Source: Candidatus Nomurabacteria bacterium (lineage in GTDB: Bacteria > Patescibacteriota > Minisyncoccia > Phycocordibacterales > UBA9973). Taken from it: a stretch of 20,275 nucleotides of DNA. The position numbers and the translations under genes were made by a program. Below the pieces are notes generated by a model. It was given only the letters and a program-made list of their open reading frames with translations. It searched no databases and had not been told where the DNA came from. How positions within the stretch are numbered: the stretch's first letter is position 1; each line of letters begins with the position of its first letter. Positions 5,513 through 11,774 of this stretch are shown here, one piece after another. The DNA lies in assembly GCA_023267415.1 (NCBI GenBank), contig JAHFNM010000013.1, positions 1-20,275 on the forward strand. The letters are read 5' to 3'.

Positions 5513-6075
5513 TTATCGTATCCTTCCAATATCAATTTTTCAACCGCCTGGGCGTCGTTGGCCTTGGTATCGATCACAAGATCAAAATGCTTGGGGTCGA
5601 AATGGTTCTCAATGACGTAGTATCCATAGTAGCGCTTACGTTCGCTTTCAAATCGCTCGGCGAGGCGGGCTTTGACGTCTTCAAATGTCTCAGGAGTGCC
5701 TTGCATCTCCCCTCCCCGAGCCTTGTTTTCAATATCAGCAAAGACACGGCTCGCTGCAGTGTCGAGATCAAGAGTGAGAAATACTTTGAACGAATCCGGT
5801 GCCCAAAACCAGCCGAGGCGCGAATCGATAACGAATTCGTTGTTTGTATTCATGAAGTCCTTCTGTCGGCGGTCTATCTCCTTGTCTATCTCAGGATCGG
5901 TCTCAGCAAGAACGGAAAAGTCGGCAAGTGAGATCCCGCGCTCGGCGGCCATGGCGCGCATGAAATCTCCCCCGGAGAAATGCGAATAGCCGAGCGCTTC
6001 GGCGACGCGCTTTGCAGCTGTCGACTTCCCACTCCCAAGCACTCCGCAAATAGTGATGACTTTCCTCTTTGGCAT
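5494..6075 (-). CDS. cmk: Cytidylate kinase, archaeal-type (Cmk family 2)
   Basis: This P-loop kinase phosphorylates CMP (and probably dCMP or UMP) with ATP in the cytoplasm. The chosen start at 6075 gives MPKRKVITICGVLGSGKSTA with the Walker A motif at residues 11-19, then HFSGGDFMRAMAAERGISL, ADFSVLAETDPEIDKEIDRR and EFVIDSRLGWF. These blocks fit the short archaeal-type CMP kinase better than bacterial Cmk of about 225 residues; here 193 residues. Upstream in-frame codons would run through the rplE terminator, so they are rejected. The gene overlaps truB by 19 nt. A plausible promoter with an extended -10 lies directly upstream, and transcription may begin at or next to the ATG. The pairing with truB inside a ribosomal cluster recalls archaeal gene order. 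Confidence 0.85.
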   Translation of the reverse strand: MPKRKVITICGVLGSGKSTAAKRVAEALGYSHFSGGDFMRAMAAERGISLADFSVLAETDPEIDKEIDRRQKDFMNTNNEFVIDSRLGWFWAPDSFKVFLTLDLDTAASRVFADIENKARGGEMQGTPETFEDVKARLAERFESERKRYYGYYVIENHFDPKHFDLVIDTKANDAQAVEKLILEGYDKWLMAQ

Positions 6076-6081
6076 GCAATG

Positions 6082-6109
6082 AGAATAGCATGACGAGAGA
6101 AAATAAAAA
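6082..6109 (-). promoter_or_regulatory. Possible promoter of cmk-truB
   Basis: On the minus strand a TGC extended -10 precedes TATTCT (6082-6087), with a weak -35 TTTTTA (6104-6109) 16 nt away. The predicted start is at or next to the cmk ATG (6075), which would give a leaderless mRNA. The -35 is poor, so this is tentative. Confidence 0.38.
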
Positions 6110-6119
6110 ATACCGATAC

Positions 6120-6157
6120 AAAAAGAGACGCCCGGCACATGCCGGGCGTCTCTTTTT
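6120..6157 (-). terminator. Strong terminator after rplE
   Basis: Perfect 18-bp arms AAAAAGAGACGCCCGGCA and TGCCGGGCGTCTCTTTTT flank two bases. It starts 9 nt after the rplE stop codon (6166-6168), reading on the minus strand. It closes unit B and separates rplE from rpsN, which are normally adjacent. Its symmetry means it could act in both directions. Confidence 0.93.
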
Positions 6158-6165
6158 GGTGTGAT

Positions 6166-6723
6166 TTATTTCTTCTTTGAATCTTCTTCTTTCTTGAATG
6201 GAACACCGAGGAGTTGGAAGAATGCCATTCCCTCTTCCTTGGTCTTTGCAGACGAGACGAGAGTGACTGAGAGGCCGAAGACGTCTTTGATATCTTCATC
6301 GGCTGTCTCTGGGAAAATGGTGTGCTCCTTGATTCCGAGAGTGAGGTTTCCGATCGCGTCTACGGCAGTGCGGTTGAATCCACGGAAGTCCTTGGTGCGA
6401 GGCACTGCAATGTTGAAGAATTTTTCAGCAAAGCCGTACATGCGAGGACCGCGAAGCGTGACCGAAACACCTACAGGATCGCCTTGGCGGATCTTGAATG
6501 TTGCGATCGACTGCTTAGCACCCTTGAGCGCAGTCTTCTGTCCGGTGATCTTGGTCAAACGGTCGGCGACGAGCTCGTTGTGGTTCTTGTTGCGCTTCAT
6601 GGCGCTACCGGTTCCCGACGAGACGACGATCTTCAAAAGGCGAGGCGCTGCCATCGCATTCTTATACCCAAAGTCTCCCTTGAGCGTGTCGTATGATTTT
6701 TGTGCTTTTTCTTTGATAGTCAT
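6166..6723 (-). CDS. rplE: 50S ribosomal protein L5
   Basis: L5 binds 5S rRNA and contacts the P-site tRNA in the central protuberance. The 185-residue product has MTIKEKAQKSYDTLKGDFGY, RLLKIVVSSGTGSAMKRNK, the rRNA-contact region ITGQKTALKGAKQSIATFKI and GDPVGVSVTLRGPRMYGFAE, and a C-terminal half with FNRTAVDAIGNLTLGIKEH and IFPETADEDIKDVFGLSVTL. Length and order are normal. It is the last gene of unit B, closed by a strong terminator. A 54-nt spacer to rplX, the longest inside unit B, carries a possible stem-loop. The start at 6723 has T at -1. Confidence 0.97.
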   Translation of the reverse strand: MTIKEKAQKSYDTLKGDFGYKNAMAAPRLLKIVVSSGTGSAMKRNKNHNELVADRLTKITGQKTALKGAKQSIATFKIRQGDPVGVSVTLRGPRMYGFAEKFFNIAVPRTKDFRGFNRTAVDAIGNLTLGIKEHTIFPETADEDIKDVFGLSVTLVSSAKTKEEGMAFFQLLGVPFKKEEDSKKK

Positions 6724-6737
6724 AAAGATGGAGGATT

Positions 6738-6763
6738 CAGGTCGAAAGCAAAGCTCTCACCTG
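6738..6763 (-). promoter_or_regulatory. Possible stem-loop in the rplX-rplE spacer
   Basis: CAGGT (6738-6742) and ACCTG (6759-6763) can pair, with an inner AGC/GCT pairing. In E. coli the S8 repressor site of the spc operon lies at this same junction. The plus-strand word CTCACCTGG (6756-6764) recurs exactly in the rpsS leader. Function is inferred only from position; the stem is short. Confidence 0.35.
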
Positions 6764-6777
6764 GTACCTATTATTAT

Positions 6778-7080
6778 TTAAATTTCTTGTCCGCTCTTCT
6801 TGGCTACGCGGATCTTCTTTCCGTTCACCTCTTTCGAACCGAGGCGAGTTGGCTTGCCTGACTTTGGATCGAGGAGCGCAACATTGCTGCGGCGGATTGG
6901 GTGAGCCATATCGATGGTCGATCCCTTTTCGGTGCGGGTAGGCTTCTTGTGGCGCTTCTTCATATTGAGGCCTTCCACGAGGACAGAATTCTCCTTTGGA
7001 AACACCTTCAATACCTTGCCTTTCTTGCCAGCATCCTTTCCCTTCATCACTATTACGTTGTCTCCTTTCTTGATGTTCAT
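6778..7080 (-). CDS. rplX: 50S ribosomal protein L24
   Basis: L24 is an early-assembly protein near the tunnel exit. The 100-residue product has the KOW motif at the N-terminus (MNIKKGDNVIVMKGKDAGKK and GKVLKVFPKENSVLVEGLNM), then KKRHKKPTRTEKGSTIDMAH and PIRRSNVALLDPKSGKPTRL, ending VAKKSGQEI. Length and motifs are normal. It lies 14 nt after rplN, in the standard order. The start at 7080 is in a CTATATG context without a Shine-Dalgarno sequence. Confidence 0.97.
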   Translation of the reverse strand: MNIKKGDNVIVMKGKDAGKKGKVLKVFPKENSVLVEGLNMKKRHKKPTRTEKGSTIDMAHPIRRSNVALLDPKSGKPTRLGSKEVNGKKIRVAKKSGQEI

Positions 7081-7094
7081 ATAGGTTGTATAGA

Positions 7095-7472
7095 TTAAAT
7101 GACTTCCGGAGCGAGGGAAATGATCTTCTGGTATCCGCGCTCTGCGAGCTCGCGAGGGATCGGTCCGAAAACGCGTCCTGCGACAGGTTCGAAGCGCTGC
7201 TTGCCGGTACCGACAAGAACTACTGCGTTGTCGTCAAAGCTGATGTACGATCCGTCCTTGCGGCGCATTGCTTCACGCTGGCGAACAACGACTGCGCGGT
7301 GGATACCTTTCTTCTTCACTCCTTTGCGGGGCTGGGCAACCTGGACCGAGATGACAACCACGTCGCCGATGCGGGCGTAGCGTCGCTTTGACGATCCGAG
7401 CACCTTGAATACGCGGCCGACGGTTCCTCCGGCGTTGTCTGCGATCTTTACGATTGTTTGTGGTTGAATCAT
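7095..7472 (-). CDS. rplN: 50S ribosomal protein L14
   Basis: L14 lies at the subunit interface and forms bridges with 16S rRNA; it is also the docking site of the silencing factor RsfS. The 125-residue product begins MIQPQTIVKIADNAGGTVGR, then VVISVQVAQPRKGVKKKGIH and RAVVVRQREAMRRKDGSYIS, followed by FDDNAVVLVG and GRVFGPIPRELAERGYQKII. It matches the family in length (about 122) and in the GPIPRELR-type signature. It lies 11 nt after rpsQ in the standard order. The start at 7472 is in a CTATATG context. Confidence 0.97.
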   Translation of the reverse strand: MIQPQTIVKIADNAGGTVGRVFKVLGSSKRRYARIGDVVVISVQVAQPRKGVKKKGIHRAVVVRQREAMRRKDGSYISFDDNAVVLVGTGKQRFEPVAGRVFGPIPRELAERGYQKIISLAPEVI

Positions 7473-7483
7473 ATAGGTTACTG

Positions 7484-7774
7484 TTATTTCGCAAGAAGCG
7501 TGAAGTGCTTGTCCTTGGAAATTGGCTTGGTTTCGACGATTTGCACCTTGTCCCCTACTTTTGCGGATCCGTTTTCGTCATGCACTTTATACTTCTTCGT
7601 GAGCGTCTGGTACTTCTGGTACTTTGGGTGCTTTACGAAGCGGGTGACTTTGACTACGACAGTCTTCTGCATCGATGCCTTCACGACGACGCCATCGAGT
7701 GTGGTGTTTCGTGGAGCGGCCTTTGCCTCGCTCTTTGGGGTTGCCTTATTGGTTGTGGTCTTTTTTGTTGCCAT
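7484..7774 (-). CDS. rpsQ: 30S ribosomal protein S17
   Basis: S17 binds helices 7 and 11 of 16S rRNA and is needed for early assembly. The 96-residue product has an OB-fold core beginning about residue 24: TLDGVVVKASMQKTVVVKVT and RFVKHPKYQKYQTLTKKYKV, then HDENGSAKVGDKVQIVETKP and ISKDKHFTLLAK. A Thr/Lys/Ala-rich N-terminal tail of about 20 residues precedes the core, making it somewhat longer than the 80-90 residues common in the family. It follows rpmC with only a 4-nt gap, as in the standard order. Confidence 0.97.
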   Translation of the reverse strand: MATKKTTTNKATPKSEAKAAPRNTTLDGVVVKASMQKTVVVKVTRFVKHPKYQKYQTLTKKYKVHDENGSAKVGDKVQIVETKPISKDKHFTLLAK

Positions 7775-7778
7775 ACAA

Positions 7779-7973
7779 TTACTTCTGTGCGCCGAGCGCT
7801 GTCTTCATGGTTTCCATGCGCGCGACTTCGCGACGGATATTGCCGTGCTCTTTGACGTTCTTTGCCTTGCTTCCGGCCATTCCGAAGCGGATGCCTCGAA
7901 TCTTCTCGCGGAGATCCGCAAGATTCTTCTCGACTTCAGCTATGGTGGTGATTTCTTTCTTGGTCTTTTTCAT
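7779..7973 (-). CDS. rpmC: 50S ribosomal protein L29
   Basis: L29 lies at the peptide tunnel exit near the docking sites of SRP and trigger factor. The 64-residue product is almost all helical with alternating charge: MKKTKKEITTIAEVEKNLAD, LREKIRGIRFGMAGSKAKNV, then KEHGNIRREVARMETMKTAL. The LRxxxxxxRFG...NVxxxxxIRRxxAR pattern is the L29 signature (R-F-x-x-A and IRRxIAR). It lies between rplP (8-nt gap) and rpsQ in the standard order. Length is normal. Confidence 0.95.
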   Translation of the reverse strand: MKKTKKEITTIAEVEKNLADLREKIRGIRFGMAGSKAKNVKEHGNIRREVARMETMKTALGAQK

Positions 7974-7981
7974 AACAGTAC

Positions 7982-8401
7982 TTATGCGCGTGAAATGATA
8001 CGTGTCTTAAGAGGCAATTTCGTGCCTGCCTTGCGAAGCGCCTCGCGGGCTGTCGCCTCGTCCATTCCGTCGACTTCGAAGATTACGCGTCCTGGGCGGA
8101 CTTCCATGCAGAATCCCTGCGGATCTCCCTTACCCTTACCCATTCCCACCTCTGCAGGCTTTGCGGTGTATGGTCGGTCTGGGAAAATGCGGGTCCATGC
8201 CTTTCCGGTCTTGGTGAGGTGGCGAGACATTGCCTTTCGGGCAGCTTCAAGCTGGTTCGAGCGGATACGTCCGGCTGCAGTAACCTTGATGCCGTATGAG
8301 CCATATGAAAGGGTCGTACCGCGGGTATCAGGCTTTGCGAGGGCCATGTTCTTTCGGCCCGTCTGCCACTTTCGGTATTTAATTTTTTTCGGGAATAGCA
8401 T
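7982..8401 (-). CDS. rplP: 50S ribosomal protein L16
   Basis: L16 sits near the A-site region of the peptidyl transferase centre and is a late-assembly protein. The 139-residue product opens with the family signature MLFPKKIKYRKWQTGRK, then GSYGIKVTAAGRIRSNQLEA and ARKAMSRHLTKTGKAWTRIF, followed by GKGKGDPQGFCMEVRPGRVI and REALRKAGTKLPLKTRIISR. Length and motifs are normal; the segment MGKGKGDPQGF is the conserved loop near the catalytic centre. It lies 23 nt after rpsC. The start at 8401 is preferred to the internal Met because MLxPKxxKYRK is the standard beginning. Confidence 0.97.
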   Translation of the reverse strand: MLFPKKIKYRKWQTGRKNMALAKPDTRGTTLSYGSYGIKVTAAGRIRSNQLEAARKAMSRHLTKTGKAWTRIFPDRPYTAKPAEVGMGKGKGDPQGFCMEVRPGRVIFEVDGMDEATAREALRKAGTKLPLKTRIISRA

Positions 8402-8424
8402 GTTGGTATTACTTACAGACTAAA

Positions 8425-9102
8425 TTATTTCTTGACTTCTTCTTTCTTCTCGGCAAAAACCTCTCCGCGGTAGATCCAGACCTTGATTCCGATATCTCCG
8501 TAGGTCATGTGGGCCTTTTCGCGAGTGTAGTCAACGTCGGCGCGGAATGTCTGAAGCGGGATAGATCCGCGCTTCTGCTCTTCCACGCGGGCGATCTCGG
8601 CTCCGCCAAGACGTCCTGAGAGAAGGATCTTTACTCCTTCGACTCCGCGGGTTGCGATGACGCGCTCAACTGCCTGCTTCATGACACGTCGGAACGGAAG
8701 ACGCTTTTCGAGGGCTTCTGCCACTCCGTATGCCACGATGTGTGCATCAGCGTCAGGATTGGTGACTTCGATGATGTCGAGCTTGAGTTCTTCTGGAACA
8801 GGAATGCCCTTCTTCTTCATGAAGTTTACGATTTCAGTCTTGAGCTTTGTAGAACCTTCGCCTGAGCGACCGATCACCATGCCGGGACGGCTGGTGCGGA
8901 TTATAAAGCGGGTCGATTTAGGAGAACGTTCCATTTCGATCGAAGAGACATACTGTCCACGCATCTTCTTTTCGAGATAGTCGCGAACAAGAACATCTCC
9001 CTTGAGATATTCCTTGTATTTCTTCGGCGCAGCAAACCAGCGAGACTTCCAGTCTCGGAGGATCACAAGGCGGTGTGCATATGGATGGACGACTTTTGAC
9101 AT
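8425..9102 (-). CDS. rpsC: 30S ribosomal protein S3
   Basis: S3 forms the mRNA entry site and helps the ribosomal helicase activity. The 225-residue product begins MSKVVHPYAHRLVILRDWKS, has the KH domain with GMVIGRSGEGSTKLKTEIVN (GxxG loop as GRSG), and a C-terminal domain with RRVMKQAVERVIATRGVEGV, KILLSGRLGGAEIARVEEQK and ITYG-like MTYGDIGIKVWIYRGEVF. The sequence after residue 9 differs slightly from the usual KVHPxGxRLG start, but the alignment of the rest is clear. It lies 3 nt after rplV in the standard order. Confidence 0.97.
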   Translation of the reverse strand: MSKVVHPYAHRLVILRDWKSRWFAAPKKYKEYLKGDVLVRDYLEKKMRGQYVSSIEMERSPKSTRFIIRTSRPGMVIGRSGEGSTKLKTEIVNFMKKKGIPVPEELKLDIIEVTNPDADAHIVAYGVAEALEKRLPFRRVMKQAVERVIATRGVEGVKILLSGRLGGAEIARVEEQKRGSIPLQTFRADVDYTREKAHMTYGDIGIKVWIYRGEVFAEKKEEVKK

Positions 9103-9105
9103 AAA

Positions 9106-9543
9106 TTATTTCTTAGCGGTTTTAGCCTTTGGAGCTTTTTTAACGGTTGCCTTCTTTTCGACTTTTGCCTTCGGTGCCTTTACCGTCTTTTCGGTCTTAT
9201 CAACCTTTGGGGCGCGAGCGGTCTTTTCGGAAAGGGTCAGGATGACGTGGCTGCTCTTCTTCCAGATCGGGGCTCCGCGTCCGAATGCTCGAGGCATCAT
9301 GCGCTTCATGACCATTCCCTGGTCGACGCGCACTTCCTTGACCACAAGGTTCTCAGCTTCCGCTCCGGCAACCTTTGCGTTTGCAACAGCTGAAGCAAGG
9401 AGCTTTTCCATAGGAAGGGCTCCGCGTTTTGCGAGGTGCTTGAGTTCAAGCTCGGCTACCGCTACTGACTTGCCTTTAATAAGGTTCGCGATGAGGCGGA
9501 CTTTGCGGGGAGCTTGGCGGTAGTTTTTGAGATAGGCTTTCAT
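9106..9543 (-). CDS. rplV: 50S ribosomal protein L22 with a Lys/Ala-rich tail
   Basis: L22 lines the nascent-peptide tunnel through its beta-hairpin. The core is residues 1-108: MKAYLKNYRQAPRKVRLIAN, LIKGKSVAVAELELKHLAKR, LLASAVANAKVAGAEAENLV and the tunnel hairpin with MVMKRMMPRAFGRGAPIWKK, then SSHVILTLSEK. The remaining 35 or so residues are a low-complexity tail of repeated Lys, Ala, Val and Pro (APKAKVEKKATVKKAPKAKT), giving 145 residues against about 110 in the family. It lies 9 nt after rpsS in the standard order, and the start at 9543 has T at -1. Confidence 0.96.
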   Translation of the reverse strand: MKAYLKNYRQAPRKVRLIANLIKGKSVAVAELELKHLAKRGALPMEKLLASAVANAKVAGAEAENLVVKEVRVDQGMVMKRMMPRAFGRGAPIWKKSSHVILTLSEKTARAPKVDKTEKTVKAPKAKVEKKATVKKAPKAKTAKK

Positions 9544-9552
9544 ATTGGTGGA

Positions 9553-9894
9553 TTATTTCTTAGCTTCGCTTGAGGCCTTTGCCGCCTTTGCAGAAGCGAT
9601 ATCAGACTCTTTCTGCTTGGTTTCAAGCTCCTTCTGCATCTTACCTCCGTGCTTGCGGAAGGTGCGGGTAGGAGAAAATTCGCCCAAACGGTGGCCAACC
9701 ATGTCTTCGGTCACAATAACCTCGATGTGGCTCTTGCCGTTATGAACGCCAAACGTGAATCCCACCATCTCTGGGGAGATCTGGCAGGCGCGTGCCCAAG
9801 TCTTAATAACCCCGGTTGTCTGGGGGTTCTTGCCTTCAATCTTTTTTGTGACGCGTTCGTCAACGTATGGGCCTTTTTTGAGTGATCGTGTCAT
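9553..9894 (-). CDS. rpsS: 30S ribosomal protein S19
   Basis: S19 lies in the small-subunit head and contacts the A-site finger. The start at 9894 gives the standard MTRSLKKGPYVDERVTKKIE; an in-frame Met 12 codons upstream at 9930 lies in the leader hairpin region, at about the predicted start of transcription, and adds non-homologous residues, so it is rejected. Then GVIKTWARACQISPEMVGFT, FGVHNGKSHIEVIVTEDMVG and HRLGEFSPTRTFRKHGGKMQ, all classic S19. The 113-residue protein has an extended C-terminal tail rich in Lys, Ala, Glu and Ser. It is the first gene of unit B. In almost all bacteria rplB is directly upstream; here about 6.1 kb of other genes intervene. Confidence 0.96.
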   Translation of the reverse strand: MTRSLKKGPYVDERVTKKIEGKNPQTTGVIKTWARACQISPEMVGFTFGVHNGKSHIEVIVTEDMVGHRLGEFSPTRTFRKHGGKMQKELETKQKESDIASAKAAKASSEAKK

Positions 9895-9906
9895 ACAGTA
9901 ATTGAA

Positions 9907-9925
9907 ATGGCTCACCTGGAGCCAT
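9907..9925 (-). promoter_or_regulatory. Leader hairpin in front of rpsS
   Basis: ATGGCTC (9907-9913) pairs with GAGCCAT (9919-9925), with the loop ACCTG. In the mRNA the loop holds CAGGT, part of the only Shine-Dalgarno-like word (AGGTGA) in the leader, though it is 17 nt from the start codon. The predicted start of transcription is just upstream or at its edge, so it would form the 5' end of the message. Confidence 0.5.
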
Positions 9926-9933
9926 GCCAAGAC

Positions 9934-9961
9934 ATACTAGCAAAAAGTGCGGGAATGTCAA
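9934..9961 (-). promoter_or_regulatory. Promoter for rpsS-rplE unit
   Basis: On the minus strand TTGACA (9956-9961) and TAGTAT (9934-9939) are separated by 16 nt, with a TGC extended -10. The flanks TTTGACATT and TGCTAGTAT are the same as in the rpsN promoter at 3180-3207. Transcription would start near 9927, about 33 nt before the rpsS ATG. Confidence 0.78.
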
Positions 9962-9978
9962 ATCGACGCGCATTCGGT

Positions 9979-10008
9979 GTCGTCCCGGACCCCGATCCGG
10001 GATCCATG
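9979..10008. repeat. Half copy of the double-hairpin repeat
   Basis: GTCGTCCCGGACCCCGATCC, continuing GGGATCCATG, matches one half of the element found inside truB at 5163-5230: boundary GTC(A/G)T, a CCCGG/CCGGG hairpin and the GGATCCAT arm. The second half is missing. It lies between the divergent rpsS and pyrE-like promoters. Confidence 0.75.
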
Positions 10009-10017
10009 CTCCCCTAT

Positions 10018-10046
10018 TTGACACAAACAGGAACCGTGTGTAGTGT
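10018..10046 (+). promoter_or_regulatory. Promoter for the pyrE-like gene at 10093
   Basis: TTGACA (10018-10023) and TAGTGT (10041-10046) are separated by 17 nt. The preceding bases CCCTATTTGACAC and the -10 word GTAGTGT are shared with the promoter of the second PRT-like gene at 13929-13957, which suggests common control. The leader is about 40 nt. Confidence 0.65.
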
Positions 10047-10092
10047 AAAAAATGAATAAAACAGCATCTCTCAACTTTAAAAACAGAAACAA

Positions 10093-10869
10093 ATGAAGAA
10101 CAGTAAAGAAATCATTGAAATCCTCGCCGAACATAACGGCGACCCGCTGAAAGTCCTCCATGCACTCGGAGGATACTACGAATGCCCGGTCAGCTCAGAC
10201 GGAAAAAGGCTGGGCCCTTTGGTGGGATACGCTGGAAAATATGATGCCGGCGATGGGACAAAGAAACAGTTCGTCGGCGACGTGTACGCAAACTTTGCCA
10301 TAGCCGAACAGTATCCTGTCGTCATGTATGAGTTTGCAACCAGCATGGCAAAGAAAATCACCCGAGCAGAAATTGAAGTAGATCGTATCTGCGGTCCGCA
10401 AATGGGCGGCATTGCAATAGCGCAAATGACGGCACTAATCGCCGGAAAGCGGTTTGCATACATCGAAAAGAAGATCACACAGCTTGCGACAGAGGCACTG
10501 CGCGAGCAATCCGAACTGCTCTTGCAGCGACACAGCATCATGCCCGGAGAGCGCGTATTTATAATGGAAGACGTGCTCAACAATTTCTCCACGACTGCCC
10601 AGACGATACAGGTCATCCACGACGCTGGTGGCATCGTTGTTGGCATCGGAGGCTTACTCAACCGCAGCCTCACTATAGAAAGCAGCTATAAACACGGCGA
10701 GCAATCGATACCAGTGATCGCATTGGTGCAGAAGGCCATCTTTGAATGGAAACAAGGCGACGCCAACGTAGTGACAGACATGGCGCACGCTAATGTCGTC
10801 CTAAAACCGAAAAACGAGTGGGCACGCCTCATGGAAGCAATGGAAAAAGCGGCCATACCCGCACTGTAA
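10093..10869 (+). CDS. pyrE: Orotate phosphoribosyltransferase-like protein
   Basis: The probable role is to join orotate and PRPP to form OMP, the fifth step of pyrimidine synthesis. The type I PRT fold is indicated by the PRPP-binding segment at residues 155-168 (VFIMEDVLNNFSTT, acidic pair Glu159-Asp160) and by RICGPQMGGIAIAQMTALIA near 98-117, which matches the GPxxGGIPxA loop of OPRT, followed by KRFAYIEKK. The N-terminal part (ALGGYYECPVSSDGKRLGPL) binds no recognisable cofactor. At 258 residues it is longer than typical OPRT of about 210. It is a single-gene unit with its own promoter and a terminator shared with convergent pyrF. The neighbouring pyrF, pyrD and pyrC support an orotate substrate; another purine or pyrimidine base is possible. 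Confidence 0.72.
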   Translation: MKNSKEIIEILAEHNGDPLKVLHALGGYYECPVSSDGKRLGPLVGYAGKYDAGDGTKKQFVGDVYANFAIAEQYPVVMYEFATSMAKKITRAEIEVDRICGPQMGGIAIAQMTALIAGKRFAYIEKKITQLATEALREQSELLLQRHSIMPGERVFIMEDVLNNFSTTAQTIQVIHDAGGIVVGIGGLLNRSLTIESSYKHGEQSIPVIALVQKAIFEWKQGDANVVTDMAHANVVLKPKNEWARLMEAMEKAAIPAL

Positions 10870-10883
10870 AAAACAAACATAAG

Positions 10884-10912
10884 AAAAGACCACAGGAACT
10901 GTGGTCTTTTTT
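10884..10912. terminator. Bidirectional terminator shared by pyrE-like gene and pyrF
   Basis: AAAAGACCACAG (10884-10895) and CTGTGGTCTTTT pair around the loop GAA, with T-runs on both strands (plus-strand TTTTTT ending at 10912). It lies between the convergent stop codons at 10869 and 10927. Confidence 0.9.
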
Positions 10913-10926
10913 AATGCATATTCTTA

Positions 10927-11706
10927 TTACGCTTTTGCCATTTCCTTTTCAGCTATGGCGGTAGCGATCTCTTCCGTGATCAGTCTCACTGCTTTCAGCG
11001 GATCGCCCTGGATGTATTCATGATCCTGCGGCGGAGCTGTTATTGCCCTGCCGATCACCAAATAATCCGCACCTACGATGGTGGCCTCGTACGGAGTCAT
11101 CACTCGTGCCTGGTCGTTTTTCTGCATCCATTCAGGCTGGATCCCTGGCGTAACCTTCATTAATGACTTCAGCTCGGGATACTGGCGGAGCTTCAGCAGT
11201 TCCTGAGGTGAACAAATGATGCCTTGCGCGCCGCACCGAAGAGCCTTATGGGCAAGTTTGAGCACCGCTACTTCGGGAATGCACCCAAATATATCGGTGC
11301 ATTCTTCGGAAGTTATCGAGGTAAGCACAGTGACCACCAAAACATCCATGTTCCCTCTGTTTTTCACAGCGGCAAGGATTGATTCATTACCGCTTCCAGC
11401 ATGAACATTCATCATAGTGATGCCTTCGTACTGCAATAGCGCTGCGGTGGATTTGCCGATGGTGTTCGGGATATCGTTGAACTTCCCATCATAAAAAATG
11501 GGTACGCCATACTGGGCGGCCAATTGAGCGATGACCGGAGCACCGATCGCCGTCATGGTTTCCAATCCGATCTTGATGATGCCCACATGCGGGCCGAGTG
11601 TCTTGATAAGATGCTCAGCTTCGGAAAATGTGCTGACATCGACAGGCAGTATGATCTTGCCTTTTGCTTTTACTAAGTGTTTGGCGGAAAAATGCGTAGA
11701 TCCCAT
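10927..11706 (-). CDS. pyrF: Orotidine 5'-phosphate decarboxylase
   Basis: PyrF decarboxylates OMP to UMP, the last step of de novo UMP synthesis. The TIM-barrel landmarks are clear: IILPVDVSTFSEAEHLI with Asp23; GIIKIGLETM; the catalytic Asp-x-Lys-x-x-Asp set in FYDGKFNDIPNT (Asp73, Lys75, Asp78); MMNVHAGSGNESI; KVTPGIQPEW; and DYLVIGRAIT with the phosphate-binding Arg220. The length of 259 is within the bacterial range. It points against its neighbours, convergent with the pyrE-like gene and divergent from pyrD, with its own promoter and terminator. The identification is firm from the catalytic motif alone. Confidence 0.95.
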   Translation of the reverse strand: MGSTHFSAKHLVKAKGKIILPVDVSTFSEAEHLIKTLGPHVGIIKIGLETMTAIGAPVIAQLAAQYGVPIFYDGKFNDIPNTIGKSTAALLQYEGITMMNVHAGSGNESILAAVKNRGNMDVLVVTVLTSITSEECTDIFGCIPEVAVLKLAHKALRCGAQGIICSPQELLKLRQYPELKSLMKVTPGIQPEWMQKNDQARVMTPYEATIVGADYLVIGRAITAPPQDHEYIQGDPLKAVRLITEEIATAIAEKEMAKA

Positions 11707-11743
11707 GTTTTTTATTTTTTTATAAAATGAAATTATTGAGCGA

Positions 11744-11772
11744 AAAATATCACAAATGCAGGCAGTTGTAAA
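11744..11772 (-). promoter_or_regulatory. Promoter for pyrF
   Basis: On the minus strand TTTACA (11767-11772) and TATTTT (11744-11749) are separated by 17 nt, with a TGA extended -10. The leader of about 30 nt is very A/T-rich. Confidence 0.55.
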
Positions 11773-11774
11773 GA

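Noticed and set aside
6082..6138. Upstream start of cmk at 6138
   Set aside because: The extra residues come from the terminator hairpin after rplE and match no kinase N-terminus.
7458..8423. A 321-codon open frame on the plus strand across 7458-8423
   Set aside because: It lies fully opposite rpsQ, rpmC and rplP, shows no recognisable motif, and has no promoter or ribosome-binding context; it is an antisense shadow.
9895..9930. Earlier in-frame Met of rpsS at 9930
   Set aside because: It adds 12 residues absent in S19 and lies in the leader hairpin region, at about the predicted transcription start.
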